53,154 nucleotides of DNA from an uncultured Bacillota bacterium (GTDB lineage Bacteria; Bacillota; Clostridia; Christensenellales; Borkfalkiaceae): the NCBI GenBank assembly GCA_949290895.1, contig CASETU010000020.1, forward strand, positions 1 through 53,154, in the 5' to 3' direction. A program made the position numbers and the translations under genes. This document shows, one piece after another, positions 27,445 through 37,002 of the stretch (the stretch's first letter is position 1; each line of letters starts with the position of its first letter). A model generated the notes under the pieces. It ran no database searches. It was not told the origin of the DNA and saw nothing but the letters and a program-made list of their open reading frames with translations.

Positions 27445-29472
27445 ATGAAAGCAAAACACATTTTATTGGTTTTACTCATATTGATTTTATCGTTTTCGGC
27501 CGTGACGGCTACTTCCTGTAAGGGGAAAGAGCCGGAAATTCCGCCCGCTTATGAAGAAGACGACGGAATCGACCGCAGTCAAGTGCTCGATTATATCGTT
27601 AAGGACGGGGTCAGCGAATACACCATCGTTTACGGCGATGCGGCGAGTAGTGCGGAAGTGTTTGCCGCGTCGGAATTTCAGCTTTATGTCGGCAAGATGA
27701 CTGGCGTATATCCTTCGCAGACGGCGGAGAGCAACGTCAACTTTGACGAAAACAGCAAAATCGTCTCCGTGGGGAACACGGCTTTGCTGGAATCTATGAA
27801 CTTCGACGTGGATTATTCCGCGATGAACACCGACGGTTTTATCATAAAGACGTACGGAAAGAATGTTTTTATCAACGGTGCGAGCGACAGCGGCACGATT
27901 TACGGCGTTTATGATTTTTTGGAAAAAATATGCAACCTTAAATTTCTGGCTTACGATTATACGTATATTCCCGAACTGACGGAAATTCCCGTTTATAAAA
28001 TGGACGTTTTGGAAATTCCGGCGTTTGAAACCAGATCGTATATGTCGGGTTCTGCCACGGCGGCGGCCAACGAACTTAATATGGTGCACATGAGAATGGC
28101 AAACGATTATACCGTCATTCCCGAAGAGCACGGCGGCGGCATGAGCAATTAGTGGTATCAGGGCTATAAAGATATGCATAACTCGCTGGAATACGTAGAC
28201 CCTAAAATTTATTATACCGAAGATAATAAAGAAGCCAATGCCCATATATTTTACCGCGATAAAAACGATAAGGTTTTGGATATTTGTTATACCGACGGCA
28301 TAACGGAGGACGGCAAGCTGGATACGAGTATGCCCGTCAGTGCGGCGAAAATCGCGCTGGAATCGTTGAAAGGCTACGTGACCGACGCGGTGGAACAGGG
28401 GCTTAGCTGTAAATATTTCATGTTCGGGCAAATGGACTTAACTTCTGCGTGTTCCTGTTCGAGATGTCTTGCCGCAACAGAAAAGTACAGTCGGAGCGGT
28501 AATTTGATCCGCTTTGTGAATGTTTTGGCGGAAGAAATTCAGAAATGGGCGGATACGGCGTTAAACGGCAAAGAGGTGACGATCGTTACCTTCGCTTATC
28601 AGTATACCGATACCGCGCCCGTCAGACAATTGTCTAACGGAGAATATGAACTTTTGGACGCTACCGTAAAACCGAGAGATAACGTGTGTATCCGCCTTGC
28701 TCCTATCGAAGCGTATAATTATTGGTCGCTTTCCGATGAAAAACAAAGTCCTAAATATAATACCTGGTTTAAACAATGGAGCATAACGGGCAACAACTTC
28801 TGTCTGTGGACGTATCACACCATGTTCGCAAAATCGTATTTCTGGTATTATCCTACTTTGCCTGCTTGGCAGGAAAATCTGCGTGATTTCAGGGATATGG
28901 GCGTGAAATATATTTTAATGCAGTCCTCGCATACCGAAAAGCACGATTGGCAGGCGTTGATGGAAACGTACATTGCATCAAAACTGCTTTGGGATCCCGA
29001 CCGCGACGTAAACGCCTTGCAAAACGAGTTTATCGAATACTATTACGGCGATCTTGTTAGCGACAATATCAAGCTGTTTATGCGGAATTTTGACGAACAT
29101 TACGCCTTGCTTGCTGCGGACGGCAATTCCGGCGTTAACTTCATGCTGTGGAATCCCGCCCTGTGGAGTATGGAAAATCAGCCGTTGAACTTGCTCACGT
29201 TGCAGGACGGTATCGTGGACGATTCGCTGGAAATCATTGCGGAAAGCGATTTGCCGAGTACGGAGAAAAAATCGCTTACCGATCGGTTAAAGCGTTTGAA
29301 ACTGACTACCTTATTTATGATCATCGAAAATTATTCCGGATATTATCCGGGCGACGAGGACGGCAAAATTGCCATGGCAAACGAATTTTTTGACATCTGT
29401 TCCGAACTCGGCGTGGTGCAATATGCGGAAGGATTATCGGTGGCAAGCTTAAAGACAACGCTTTTGGGATAA
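27445..29472 (+). pseudogene. DUF4838 (GH163-like) lipoprotein gene interrupted by in-frame TAG
   Basis: Start at ATG 27445 (GGTG-type site upstream; GTG 27433 is an alternative). A lipoprotein-like signal ends 'TATSC'. The frame stops at TAG 28150-28152 after 235 residues, but the very next codons continue the protein in the same frame (W-Y-Q-G-Y-K-D-M-H-N-S-L-E-Y) to the TAA at 29470. Alignment by eye with the 29477-32182 protein places the TAG next to the conserved W, opposite a Tyr. Without the TAG the product would be about 675 residues with all DUF4838 landmarks, including Q-M-D and the CSCSRC cysteine cluster. It may be a recent nonsense mutation, a strain polymorphism or assembly error, or readthrough. 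A restart at ATG 28174 has no good ribosome site. Confidence 0.75.
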
Positions 29473-29476
29473 CGAT

Positions 29477-32182
29477 ATGATCATTGATAACATCATTAAA
29501 AACGGAAAATCCGAATATACCGTGATTTATCCGAACGAAGCCGCCGCTCCCGAAATTTTTGCGGCAAAAGAACTCGTAAAATACTTAAAACAGGCGAGCG
29601 GCGCGGAACTTTCGATACGAAAGGAAAGCGATAATATTTCGCAAAAATTCATAAGCATAGGCAAAACGCGCGCTTTTGAAGAACTCGGCATACGCCTCGA
29701 TCGGGAAGAGATGAACGACGACGGTTTTATCATCAAAACGGTCGGCAAAAATCTCTTTCTCACCGGAGCGATGCCCAAAGGTACGATATATTCCGTCTAC
29801 GATTTCCTGGAAAAATTTATCGGATTAAAATTCGTGGCGGAAGATTGCACGATCGTTCCGTCGGTCGATGTTTTGGACCTGTGCGACTGGGATATTGTGG
29901 AGATACCCGATTTTGCCATGCGCGCGTATATGTCGGGGATGACGACTTGGGGGCACGAAGAAAACATCGTTCACATGCGCATGGGGCATGAATACGCGCG
30001 CGTACCCGAGGAAATGGGCGGAAATATGTATTGGAGCGACGTACTGAAGAATTCGCACAATACGTTGGAGTACGTACCGCCCGAAATCTATTATACCGAA
30101 GAAAACAAAGCGGAAAACGCGCACATGTATTACGAAATCAACGGTAAGGTGATGGATATTTGCTTTACCGACGGGATAACGGACGACGGCGAACTGGACG
30201 AAACCATGCCCGTTTCCTGCGCAAAGGTCGCCATTGAGTCGTTAAAACGCGTGGTGTTGGCGTCTAAGCCCGATTGCAAATATTTTATGCTTGGGCAAAT
30301 GGATATTCAAAAGACTTTCTGCGAATGCAAAAGATGCGTTGCCGCCGCCGAAAAATATAAGCGGAGCGGTATTCTTATCCGTTTTGCAAACGTGGTGGCA
30401 AGGCATATTCAGAAATGGGCGGACGAAGAATTGAACGGGCGAAAGATCAATATCGTCATTTTCGCTTATCAGTATACGGAAATGGCGCCCGTTGAATGGA
30501 ATTCTCACGTCAACGCTTATGAATTGCTTTCGCCGCAGGTGGAGCCGGCAGAAAACATTTACATCCGACTCGCTCCCATCGAAGCATCATTTTACTATCC
30601 GTTTTCTCATCCGAAACAAATCCAGAAATATGCCGAATGGTCCAAACAATGGCAGGCGTGCGGACATAATTTTATGATATGGACGTATCACACCATGTTT
30701 GCGTTCAGCTTTTTCTGGTATTATCCGACGCTTCCCAGCTGGAACCGCAATATCGAAGAGTTCAAGAATATGGGCGTAAGTTATGTATTTTTACAGTCTT
30801 CGCATAACGAAAGTCAGGATTGGAAAGCTATCATGGAGACGTACATAGCTTCCAAAAAACTTTGGAACTCCAAACTCGACGTATACGATCTGCAAGCGGA
30901 ATTCAATGCGGCTTATTATTCCATTGCCGCGCCTTATGTGAACGCATTTATCGATATGCTCGATAAACATTATAAAAAACTTGCGGACGATCCCGAAGTA
31001 GGGGCGGCGTTTAACATTTACGACGGGGCGCTTTGGGATATTAAAAATATGCCCTATGAGTTTTTGCAAAAACTGCTCGGCGTGCTGGAAGAAGGCGTGC
31101 GTAAGGTGGAAAACAGCGATTTAAGCAAGAGCGAGCAAAGAGAACTTCTCAAAAGACTCAGCCGCGTAAAGCTTACGCCGCTTTATATGCTGATGTATAA
31201 TTACGGAAATTACAGAAAGAACGATATGCGCGGCAGGGCGAAAATCGCGAAACAGTTTTTCGATATTTGCGATAAGCTCGGCGTTCAGTATTATGCGGAA
31301 GGTCCGATGATCAAAGACCTGAAGGAAAAGTATTTGGACGAAAAACCCGGAAACGTTACGAAATATTCTTTCCGTTCATTGTATAAAGACCCGTATCACA
31401 TCGATATTTACCGAAACAAGGAGACGCTCAGTTATAACCACGTGCACGATTTTTGGGAATTCATGATCGTGGCGAAAGGGCGTATCTCGCTTGTCGTGAA
31501 CGGCAGAAAGGTGGAACTATGCGAAAACGAAATTTTATTGATTCGCCCGCCCCACAGGCACAGTTTGGTGCAAAGCGAGTCCAAGCCTAACTCCGAGGTC
31601 ATCAATGTTTCCGTCGTCAACGACTATATGCTGAATTTTCTCAAACAATATGAGGTTTCCGTAAAAGAATTTCAGGAACTTGCGGAAAACATCATTCACA
31701 TCAAGCTGAACGCGATACAGTCGGAAATGCTGATGGATCTCGTGCTGGAAACGGAAAAAAAGAACTATATAAACGATCCGAATCTCAACGCGTTCAAAAA
31801 TATCCTGCTTGCGGAAATCATGAAAAACGTTCTCAGAAAGAAGATGATTTCGCAAAACGGCTATCCCGAATGGATTGAAAACATGATGATCGCGATGAAC
31901 AATCCCGCGAATTACTCCATGCAGATAAGCGACTTTTATAAAATGAGCGGATACGGAAAAACGTATTGCACGAAACTCTTTACGGAAAACGTGGGAATGT
32001 CGCCCATCAAATATTTCACGCATTCGAAAATCAACTATGCGTGTATGTTGCTCGATATAACCGACAATACGATTTTGCAGATCGCAAATGAAATCGGATT
32101 TTATTCGCTTAGCCATTTCAATCATTGTTTCCTTACGGAAAAAGGAATGACGCCGAACCAGTATCGAAAACGCGGCGTCTGA
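29477..32182 (+). CDS. DUF4838 (GH163-like) domain fused to cupin and AraC DNA-binding domain
   Basis: 901 residues without a signal peptide, hence cytoplasmic. Residues 1 to about 610 are a complete DUF4838 protein, close to the interrupted gene just upstream ('FAYQYTEMAPV', 'WTYHTMFAFSFFWYYPTLP', 'METYIASKKLW', cysteine cluster C-E-C-K-R-C). Residues about 640-740 form an AraC-type cupin ('HVHDFWEFMIVAKG', 'ELCENEILLIRPPHRH'). Residues about 800-901 are the two helix-turn-helices of AraC regulators ('MQISDFYKMSGYGKTYCTKLF' region; 'ILQIANEIGFYSLSHFNHCF' region, ending 'GMTPNQYRKR'). The likely role is a transcription factor whose sensor is a glycan-hydrolase-like domain. The frame is continuous through the joins. 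Starts 4 nt after the previous gene. Confidence 0.9.
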   Translation: MIIDNIIKNGKSEYTVIYPNEAAAPEIFAAKELVKYLKQASGAELSIRKESDNISQKFISIGKTRAFEELGIRLDREEMNDDGFIIKTVGKNLFLTGAMPKGTIYSVYDFLEKFIGLKFVAEDCTIVPSVDVLDLCDWDIVEIPDFAMRAYMSGMTTWGHEENIVHMRMGHEYARVPEEMGGNMYWSDVLKNSHNTLEYVPPEIYYTEENKAENAHMYYEINGKVMDICFTDGITDDGELDETMPVSCAKVAIESLKRVVLASKPDCKYFMLGQMDIQKTFCECKRCVAAAEKYKRSGILIRFANVVARHIQKWADEELNGRKINIVIFAYQYTEMAPVEWNSHVNAYELLSPQVEPAENIYIRLAPIEASFYYPFSHPKQIQKYAEWSKQWQACGHNFMIWTYHTMFAFSFFWYYPTLPSWNRNIEEFKNMGVSYVFLQSSHNESQDWKAIMETYIASKKLWNSKLDVYDLQAEFNAAYYSIAAPYVNAFIDMLDKHYKKLADDPEVGAAFNIYDGALWDIKNMPYEFLQKLLGVLEEGVRKVENSDLSKSEQRELLKRLSRVKLTPLYMLMYNYGNYRKNDMRGRAKIAKQFFDICDKLGVQYYAEGPMIKDLKEKYLDEKPGNVTKYSFRSLYKDPYHIDIYRNKETLSYNHVHDFWEFMIVAKGRISLVVNGRKVELCENEILLIRPPHRHSLVQSESKPNSEVINVSVVNDYMLNFLKQYEVSVKEFQELAENIIHIKLNAIQSEMLMDLVLETEKKNYINDPNLNAFKNILLAEIMKNVLRKKMISQNGYPEWIENMMIAMNNPANYSMQISDFYKMSGYGKTYCTKLFTENVGMSPIKYFTHSKINYACMLLDITDNTILQIANEIGFYSLSHFNHCFLTEKGMTPNQYRKRGV

Positions 32183-32194
32183 AAAGGAGAAATT

Positions 32195-34186
32195 ATGAAT
32201 TTATTCGACAGGTTTATGGCGATAGAGGAACCCTACGGTGCGGGGATTTTCGAAGATGAGAGCGCGCCGCGCTTTGTCCGCTTGGCGAACGGTCAGAAGA
32301 GATTTTGGGAATTTGCCGATATGCCTGTTTACGGCGGCGGGAAATTGTATCCGTCGGGCAGGCGTTTTTCCGTGAAATACGGAATATATCCTTATTTTTC
32401 CCCTACATATTACGTGGAAGAAAGCGTTTTAAAACCGAAAGACGAAGCGCTGAACAAAATTGCGGTGGAGGAATTTTTCACGCTTAAATCGTTGGTTTTT
32501 AACCCGAAACTGCAAAGGCATCTCGTCGGCGGGGACGGATTCGTTCATTCCATTCCAAACTACGGGCGCGTAGTGAAAGAAGGTTTGAATTCCTATGCCG
32601 CCCGCGTGGAGAATATGCCCGAAGGGGAAATCAAACGCGGCTTGAAGATCATTCTCGACGGGATACGCATTTATCATACGCGCGCGCTGAAATTGCTGCG
32701 GGAGCAAAACGGCGATGCCGAACTCATATCCGCGTTGGAAAAAGTTCCGTTTTCTCCCGCCGAAAACATTTACGAGGCGCTTGTCTGCTGGAATTTTATT
32801 TATTATATCGACAGCTGCGATAACCCGGGCAGGCTGGATAACGATTTGAACCCGTATCACAAGGGGGAGGACGTTACTGCCGTTATTCGCGAACTTTTTC
32901 AGAACGTGGACGCAAACGACGGCTGGACCTGCGCGCTCGGACCCGATTATAACGAACTTACAAAGCAATGCCTTGTGGCGATTCGCGGGATACGGCGTCC
33001 GAACGTGGAGCTGCGCGTTACGAAAGACATGCCGCAGGAAATTTGGGATACCGCAAAGGCTACGCTTTTGAGCATGACGGGACATCCCGCTTTATATAAC
33101 GAAGAGCTTTATCAGAAAAAGCTGGCGGAATTTTTCCCCGAAATGCCCGCGGAGGATAGGAAAAAATTTTGCGGCGGCGGTTGTACGGAAACCATGTTTG
33201 CCGGCATTTCCAACGTCGGTTCTCTCGACGCGGGCATAAACCTTTTGTATATTTTGGAAGATATGCTCTATCGCAGGTTGCCCGAGTTTGCCGATTTCGA
33301 AAGTTTTTATGCGGCGTATTTGCGGGAAATCACAGCGATAAAGGACGAATTTGTGCGGGAGCTCAACCGTTACGAAAAGGACAGGGCGACATTCCGTCCG
33401 CAACCCGTGCGCACGCTCCTTATTGACGATTGCATCGACAGGAATAAGGATTTTTATGGCGGCGGAGCGCGTTGGCATTTTTCCATTCTGAATTACGCCG
33501 GTTTTGTAAACGCGGCGGATTCGCTCCTTGCCGTGAAAGAACTTGTGTTCGATAAGCGCGTTTACGGCGCGAGGGAATTTGCAAGGGAGTTAAAAGCGCA
33601 GACGGACGAGATGAAGAACGCTTTGCGGCGCTGTCCGTGTTACGGTATCGACGACGATGTCGCCGACGGTTTTGCCGCGCGTTTTGCAAGGGATCTCGTT
33701 GCGCTCGTTAAAAACGACAGGGATTATCTCGGCGGCAAGATCGTGACGGCGTCCATACAGTTTACCACCTACCTGAATGCGGGAAAGGGAATTTTGCCGA
33801 CGCCTGACGGCAGAGAAGAAAACGCGCCGCTGTGCGATTCTTTGGGCGCAATTTACGGCAAAGACCGCGCGGGGGCGGTGGCAATGCTAAATTCCGTCAC
33901 CAAACTGCCGCTGGGTGATATGATCGGAACGCCCGTTTTGAATCTCAGGTTGCAAAAAGGTTATCTCGATAAAGCGTTTGAAGGATTGGTAAAGGGGTAT
34001 TTTGCCCGCGGCGGAATGCAGATGCAAATTACTTGTATGAGCAAAGAGGAGATGCTCGATGCGCTCGATCATCCCGAACGTCACAGGAGCCTTATCGTCA
34101 GGACGGGCGGATATGCGGAATATTTCGTCAATCTGGACAGAGAATTTCAGGAAACGCTGATAAAGCGTACGGAGTTTTCCGAATGA
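32195..34186 (+). CDS. Short glycyl radical enzyme of unknown substrate (PFL-like)
   Basis: 663 residues, clearly shorter than most family members (about 780-850). The PFL-like barrel is recognised by 'RRPNVELRVTKDMP' and 'HPALYNEE'. The thiyl-radical loop reads F-C326-G-G-G-C330-T-E332: the G-C-x-E pattern of dehydratase/lyase-type glycyl radical enzymes, not the C-C pair of pyruvate formate-lyase. The C-terminal glycyl-radical motif is R-T-G-G639-Y-A, 24 residues from the end. AAGGAG precedes the start. The activase gene overlaps by 4 nt. Activity should be strictly anaerobic in the cytoplasm. The substrate is unknown; the operon suggests a sugar or sugar-derived alcohol or acid. Confidence 0.88.
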   Translation: MNLFDRFMAIEEPYGAGIFEDESAPRFVRLANGQKRFWEFADMPVYGGGKLYPSGRRFSVKYGIYPYFSPTYYVEESVLKPKDEALNKIAVEEFFTLKSLVFNPKLQRHLVGGDGFVHSIPNYGRVVKEGLNSYAARVENMPEGEIKRGLKIILDGIRIYHTRALKLLREQNGDAELISALEKVPFSPAENIYEALVCWNFIYYIDSCDNPGRLDNDLNPYHKGEDVTAVIRELFQNVDANDGWTCALGPDYNELTKQCLVAIRGIRRPNVELRVTKDMPQEIWDTAKATLLSMTGHPALYNEELYQKKLAEFFPEMPAEDRKKFCGGGCTETMFAGISNVGSLDAGINLLYILEDMLYRRLPEFADFESFYAAYLREITAIKDEFVRELNRYEKDRATFRPQPVRTLLIDDCIDRNKDFYGGGARWHFSILNYAGFVNAADSLLAVKELVFDKRVYGAREFARELKAQTDEMKNALRRCPCYGIDDDVADGFAARFARDLVALVKNDRDYLGGKIVTASIQFTTYLNAGKGILPTPDGREENAPLCDSLGAIYGKDRAGAVAMLNSVTKLPLGDMIGTPVLNLRLQKGYLDKAFEGLVKGYFARGGMQMQITCMSKEEMLDALDHPERHRSLIVRTGGYAEYFVNLDREFQETLIKRTEFSE

Positions 34187-35061
34187 AAGGAAAAATTTTC
34201 AACCTGATACGCGGCTCTACGGAAGACGGCAAAGGGTTAAGAACGGTTGTCTATTGCAGCGGTTGTTCTTTGAATTGCAGTTGGTGCCAGAATCCCGAAG
34301 GCAAAACGGAAAAACCACTTTTGTATTATGCTCATAAATGCGTCGGTTGCGGCGCATGCGTGCGGGTTTGCGGGCGCGGCTGTCATGCGATTGTTTTGGG
34401 AAAACACGTGTTTTCACGAACGAATTGTATTCGCTGCGGGGAATGTGCGCAAGTCTGTCCTGCGGGTGCGCTTGTGTTTATGCAAAGCGAAACGGAGGCA
34501 AAGGAACTCGTCGGACTGATTGCGCGGGATAAGGATTTTTTCGCGGCGTCGGGCGGCGGCGTAACTTTTTCGGGCGGAGAATGTGTTTTACAAAATGATT
34601 TTCTCGTGGAGACGTTACGCTTATGCAAGGAAAACGGCATCGATACCGCAATCGAAACGGCGCTTTTTTACGATTATTCGCTTTTGAAAAGACTGTTGCC
34701 TTATGCCGACTGTGTGCTCGCCGATTTGAAACATACCGACAGCGCGAAACATAAAGAATTTATCGGCTTCGGCAATGAAAAAATACTGACAAATTTGAAA
34801 TTGCTTTTGAAAGAAAATACAAAGACCGTCGTCCGTTTTGCATTGATACCGGGATTTAACGACGATGAAATTTCGTTGAAAGAAATGGCTTTGTTCGTTA
34901 AGGAAAACGGCGGCAGAGAAATAGAGCTTTTGAATTTCAACGATACGATAGAAAATAAATATTCGGCTTGCGGGCAAACGGTCGCAAGAAAGTTCGGCAA
35001 GGCTTTTTCGCCGGAAGAGTTCGCGAAGAAGAAGGAATATGTAAGTAAAATTTTATCTTAA
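34183..35061 (+). CDS. Glycyl radical enzyme activase (radical SAM)
   Basis: 292 residues from ATG 34183, which overlaps the TGA of the enzyme gene; the frame is open further upstream but inside that gene. The radical SAM cluster motif is C28-x3-C32-x2-C35. An inserted ferredoxin-like part has two 4Fe-4S motifs (C53/C56/C59/C63 and C82/C85/C88/C92), typical of activases for non-PFL glycyl radical enzymes. The 'FSGGE' motif for SAM binding follows. It should abstract hydrogen from Gly639 of the partner using S-adenosylmethionine. Confidence 0.93.
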   Translation: MKGKIFNLIRGSTEDGKGLRTVVYCSGCSLNCSWCQNPEGKTEKPLLYYAHKCVGCGACVRVCGRGCHAIVLGKHVFSRTNCIRCGECAQVCPAGALVFMQSETEAKELVGLIARDKDFFAASGGGVTFSGGECVLQNDFLVETLRLCKENGIDTAIETALFYDYSLLKRLLPYADCVLADLKHTDSAKHKEFIGFGNEKILTNLKLLLKENTKTVVRFALIPGFNDDEISLKEMALFVKENGGREIELLNFNDTIENKYSACGQTVARKFGKAFSPEEFAKKKEYVSKILS

Positions 35062-35066
35062 TTTCT

Positions 35067-35095
35067 GACGAACGGGCGATATTCGCGCGTTCGTC
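35067..35095 (+). other. Hairpin in the gap between activase and GH-like gene
   Basis: Arms 35067-35074 and 35088-35095 (8 bp), plus an inner 4-bp stem (35076-35079 / 35083-35086) with one G-G mismatch. There is no T-run, so it is not a normal terminator. It may protect mRNA ends or tune expression within the operon. Confidence 0.45.
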
Positions 35096-35115
35096 GGTGC
35101 GTCAGGAGAAAATCT

Positions 35116-37002
35116 ATGCAAAAAATATCCATACCCGCTATATATAATTCCTATAATTACGATAGGGAAAAATTGCTTGAAATTTTAAAAAAATGCAAAG
35201 CGTTCCGATTGATGCTGGCGATACCGCGCGTCATTGAAAACGGCCGCATCGTGTCGGCGGTCGACGAAAATTTAAAGGAAGATATTTCTTTTTTTGAATC
35301 TCACGGGTTTGAGGTTTGTGTTTGGTTGGGGGAATCGATCGGGCACGGCTGGCCGATCAATGAAACGGCGGCTTATTGCAATATCGTCAGTCTTGCGGGT
35401 GAAACGGGTAATTCCGCATTCTGTCCTACGGACGAATTGTTTGTTTCCGATTTTTGCGCGTGGGTAAAAAACGTGGCGCGGGCGGGGGCAAAGCAAATTT
35501 TGTTGGACGACGATTTCAGAATGTCCATGCACGGCACGCCCGTTTGCGCGGCAAGCTGTTTGTGCGAAGAGCATTTGCGGCAATACAATGAACTTATCGG
35601 AGAACAACTTACGCGGGCGGAAATTGCGGAAAAAGTCTTTACGGGCGGACCTTCCCGCTATCGTAATGTATGGTACGACCTGATGAGAAGTACCATGTTG
35701 AATTTTGCAAAAAAAATCCGCACTGCCGTCGATGAAGTGGACTCTTCTGTGCGTGTTGGAGTATGCGCGACATACGGCATGTGGGACTTAGACGGCGCGG
35801 CTTTCGAAGATGCGGGAAAAATTCTTGCGGGAAAAAACAAGGCGTTACTGCGGCTTTGCGGCGCGCCTTACTGGGCGCGCGACGGTTATGAGTTGGCGAA
35901 CGTCATCACGCTGGAACGTATGGCTGCGGCAAGATTCAGAAAAGAAAATACGGAACTTCTGAGCGAGGGGGATACTTATCCTCGCCCGCGTACTGTTTGT
36001 CCCGCCGCATATCTGGAAACATTCGAGCAGGCGCTCGTTGCTGACGGAGGTTTTGACGGCGCTTTAAAGTATATGCTGGAATACGACGCGCCGTACGATT
36101 ACGAAACGGGATATATCGATCGCCATATAAAAAACCGTGCGCTGATCGATTCGATAGAAAAGGCGTTTGCCCAAGGGTGTTGCGCGGGATTAAGGCTGTT
36201 TGAAAACTTTCAATATCTGTGCGGCGCGGATCTTCCAAACGAAAATCCTTACGAAAATGCAAACAGGGCAAATATGCGCCCGCGGGGGATCGGTTGCAGG
36301 TTTGTTTCCGCTTTGGGACTTCCCGTCGCGTTCAACGGAGAATTTCCTGTAATCGTATTCGGAGAAAATGCAAAATACGTAACAAACGAAGATTTGAAAA
36401 ACGGGGCGATTTTGGATATTGTCGCCGCAGACATTCTGCAAAAACGCGGAACAGATGTCGGAATGAAAGCCGCTCGTAAAGTAAACGACGTTATTTTGAC
36501 GGAGCATTTTGTCGACGAAAATATCCGTGTTACAAGCGCACAGCCGGAATTTTACGATTTGGAAATTTCCGATGCTGCTTGTACGCTCACTTATTTTGAG
36601 GGAAAACAAAAACATATCGGCGCGTATTTATATGAAAATAAGGAAAAGCAGCGTTTTTTGGTGTATTCTTTCGACGGAGAAAATACCGATTCCCGCGTTT
36701 TTAAAGCTTACGCGCGCCAACGCGAGGTGAATAGCGCGTGCGAATGGCTGTGCGGGAAAAAATTGCCCGCCGTGTGTACGGGCAATCCTGCCACTTATAC
36801 TATATGTAAAATGCAGAAAAACCGTTTGTCGGTTGCATTTTGGAATCTGTATCCCGACGAAATCGTTTCGGCGCGATTTGATATTTCCGAAGCGTATACG
36901 AAAGCAAGCTGGCTCGGCGCGGAAGGGGAATTTAAGAAAAATTCCGTAGTATTTAAAAATGTCGCGGCGTATTCTTTTTGTGGTTTTGTACTTGAAAAAT
37001 AA
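35116..37002 (+). CDS. Glycoside-hydrolase-like TIM-barrel protein, unknown family (paralog 2)
   Basis: 628 residues, no signal peptide; AGGAG at 35104-35108 sets the start. Distant paralog of the 13115-14968 product. It shares the acidic motif L130-D131-D132-D133-F134-R135 followed by M-H-G and a Cys-rich stretch (C-A-A-S-C-L-C), then the same order of domains: a barrel-like first half, a GATase-like segment with 'NGAILDIVAADILQKRGTDVG', and a C-terminal beta domain. No known catalytic signature can be named. Follows the activase and overlaps the first DMT transporter gene by 1 nt (TAATG). Probably a cytoplasmic hydrolase for an imported glycan. Confidence 0.75.
   Translation: MQKISIPAIYNSYNYDREKLLEILKKCKAFRLMLAIPRVIENGRIVSAVDENLKEDISFFESHGFEVCVWLGESIGHGWPINETAAYCNIVSLAGETGNSAFCPTDELFVSDFCAWVKNVARAGAKQILLDDDFRMSMHGTPVCAASCLCEEHLRQYNELIGEQLTRAEIAEKVFTGGPSRYRNVWYDLMRSTMLNFAKKIRTAVDEVDSSVRVGVCATYGMWDLDGAAFEDAGKILAGKNKALLRLCGAPYWARDGYELANVITLERMAAARFRKENTELLSEGDTYPRPRTVCPAAYLETFEQALVADGGFDGALKYMLEYDAPYDYETGYIDRHIKNRALIDSIEKAFAQGCCAGLRLFENFQYLCGADLPNENPYENANRANMRPRGIGCRFVSALGLPVAFNGEFPVIVFGENAKYVTNEDLKNGAILDIVAADILQKRGTDVGMKAARKVNDVILTEHFVDENIRVTSAQPEFYDLEISDAACTLTYFEGKQKHIGAYLYENKEKQRFLVYSFDGENTDSRVFKAYARQREVNSACEWLCGKKLPAVCTGNPATYTICKMQKNRLSVAFWNLYPDEIVSARFDISEAYTKASWLGAEGEFKKNSVVFKNVAAYSFCGFVLEK

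Noticed and set aside
28174-29472. Independent gene for the second half of the interrupted DUF4838 protein
   Set aside because: No ribosome site before ATG 28174, no signal peptide, and it would start in the middle of the domain.
32195-35061. Pyruvate formate-lyase pflB/pflA assignment
   Set aside because: The active loop lacks the C-C pair, the protein is about 100 residues too short, and the activase has the ferredoxin insertion absent from PFL activase.
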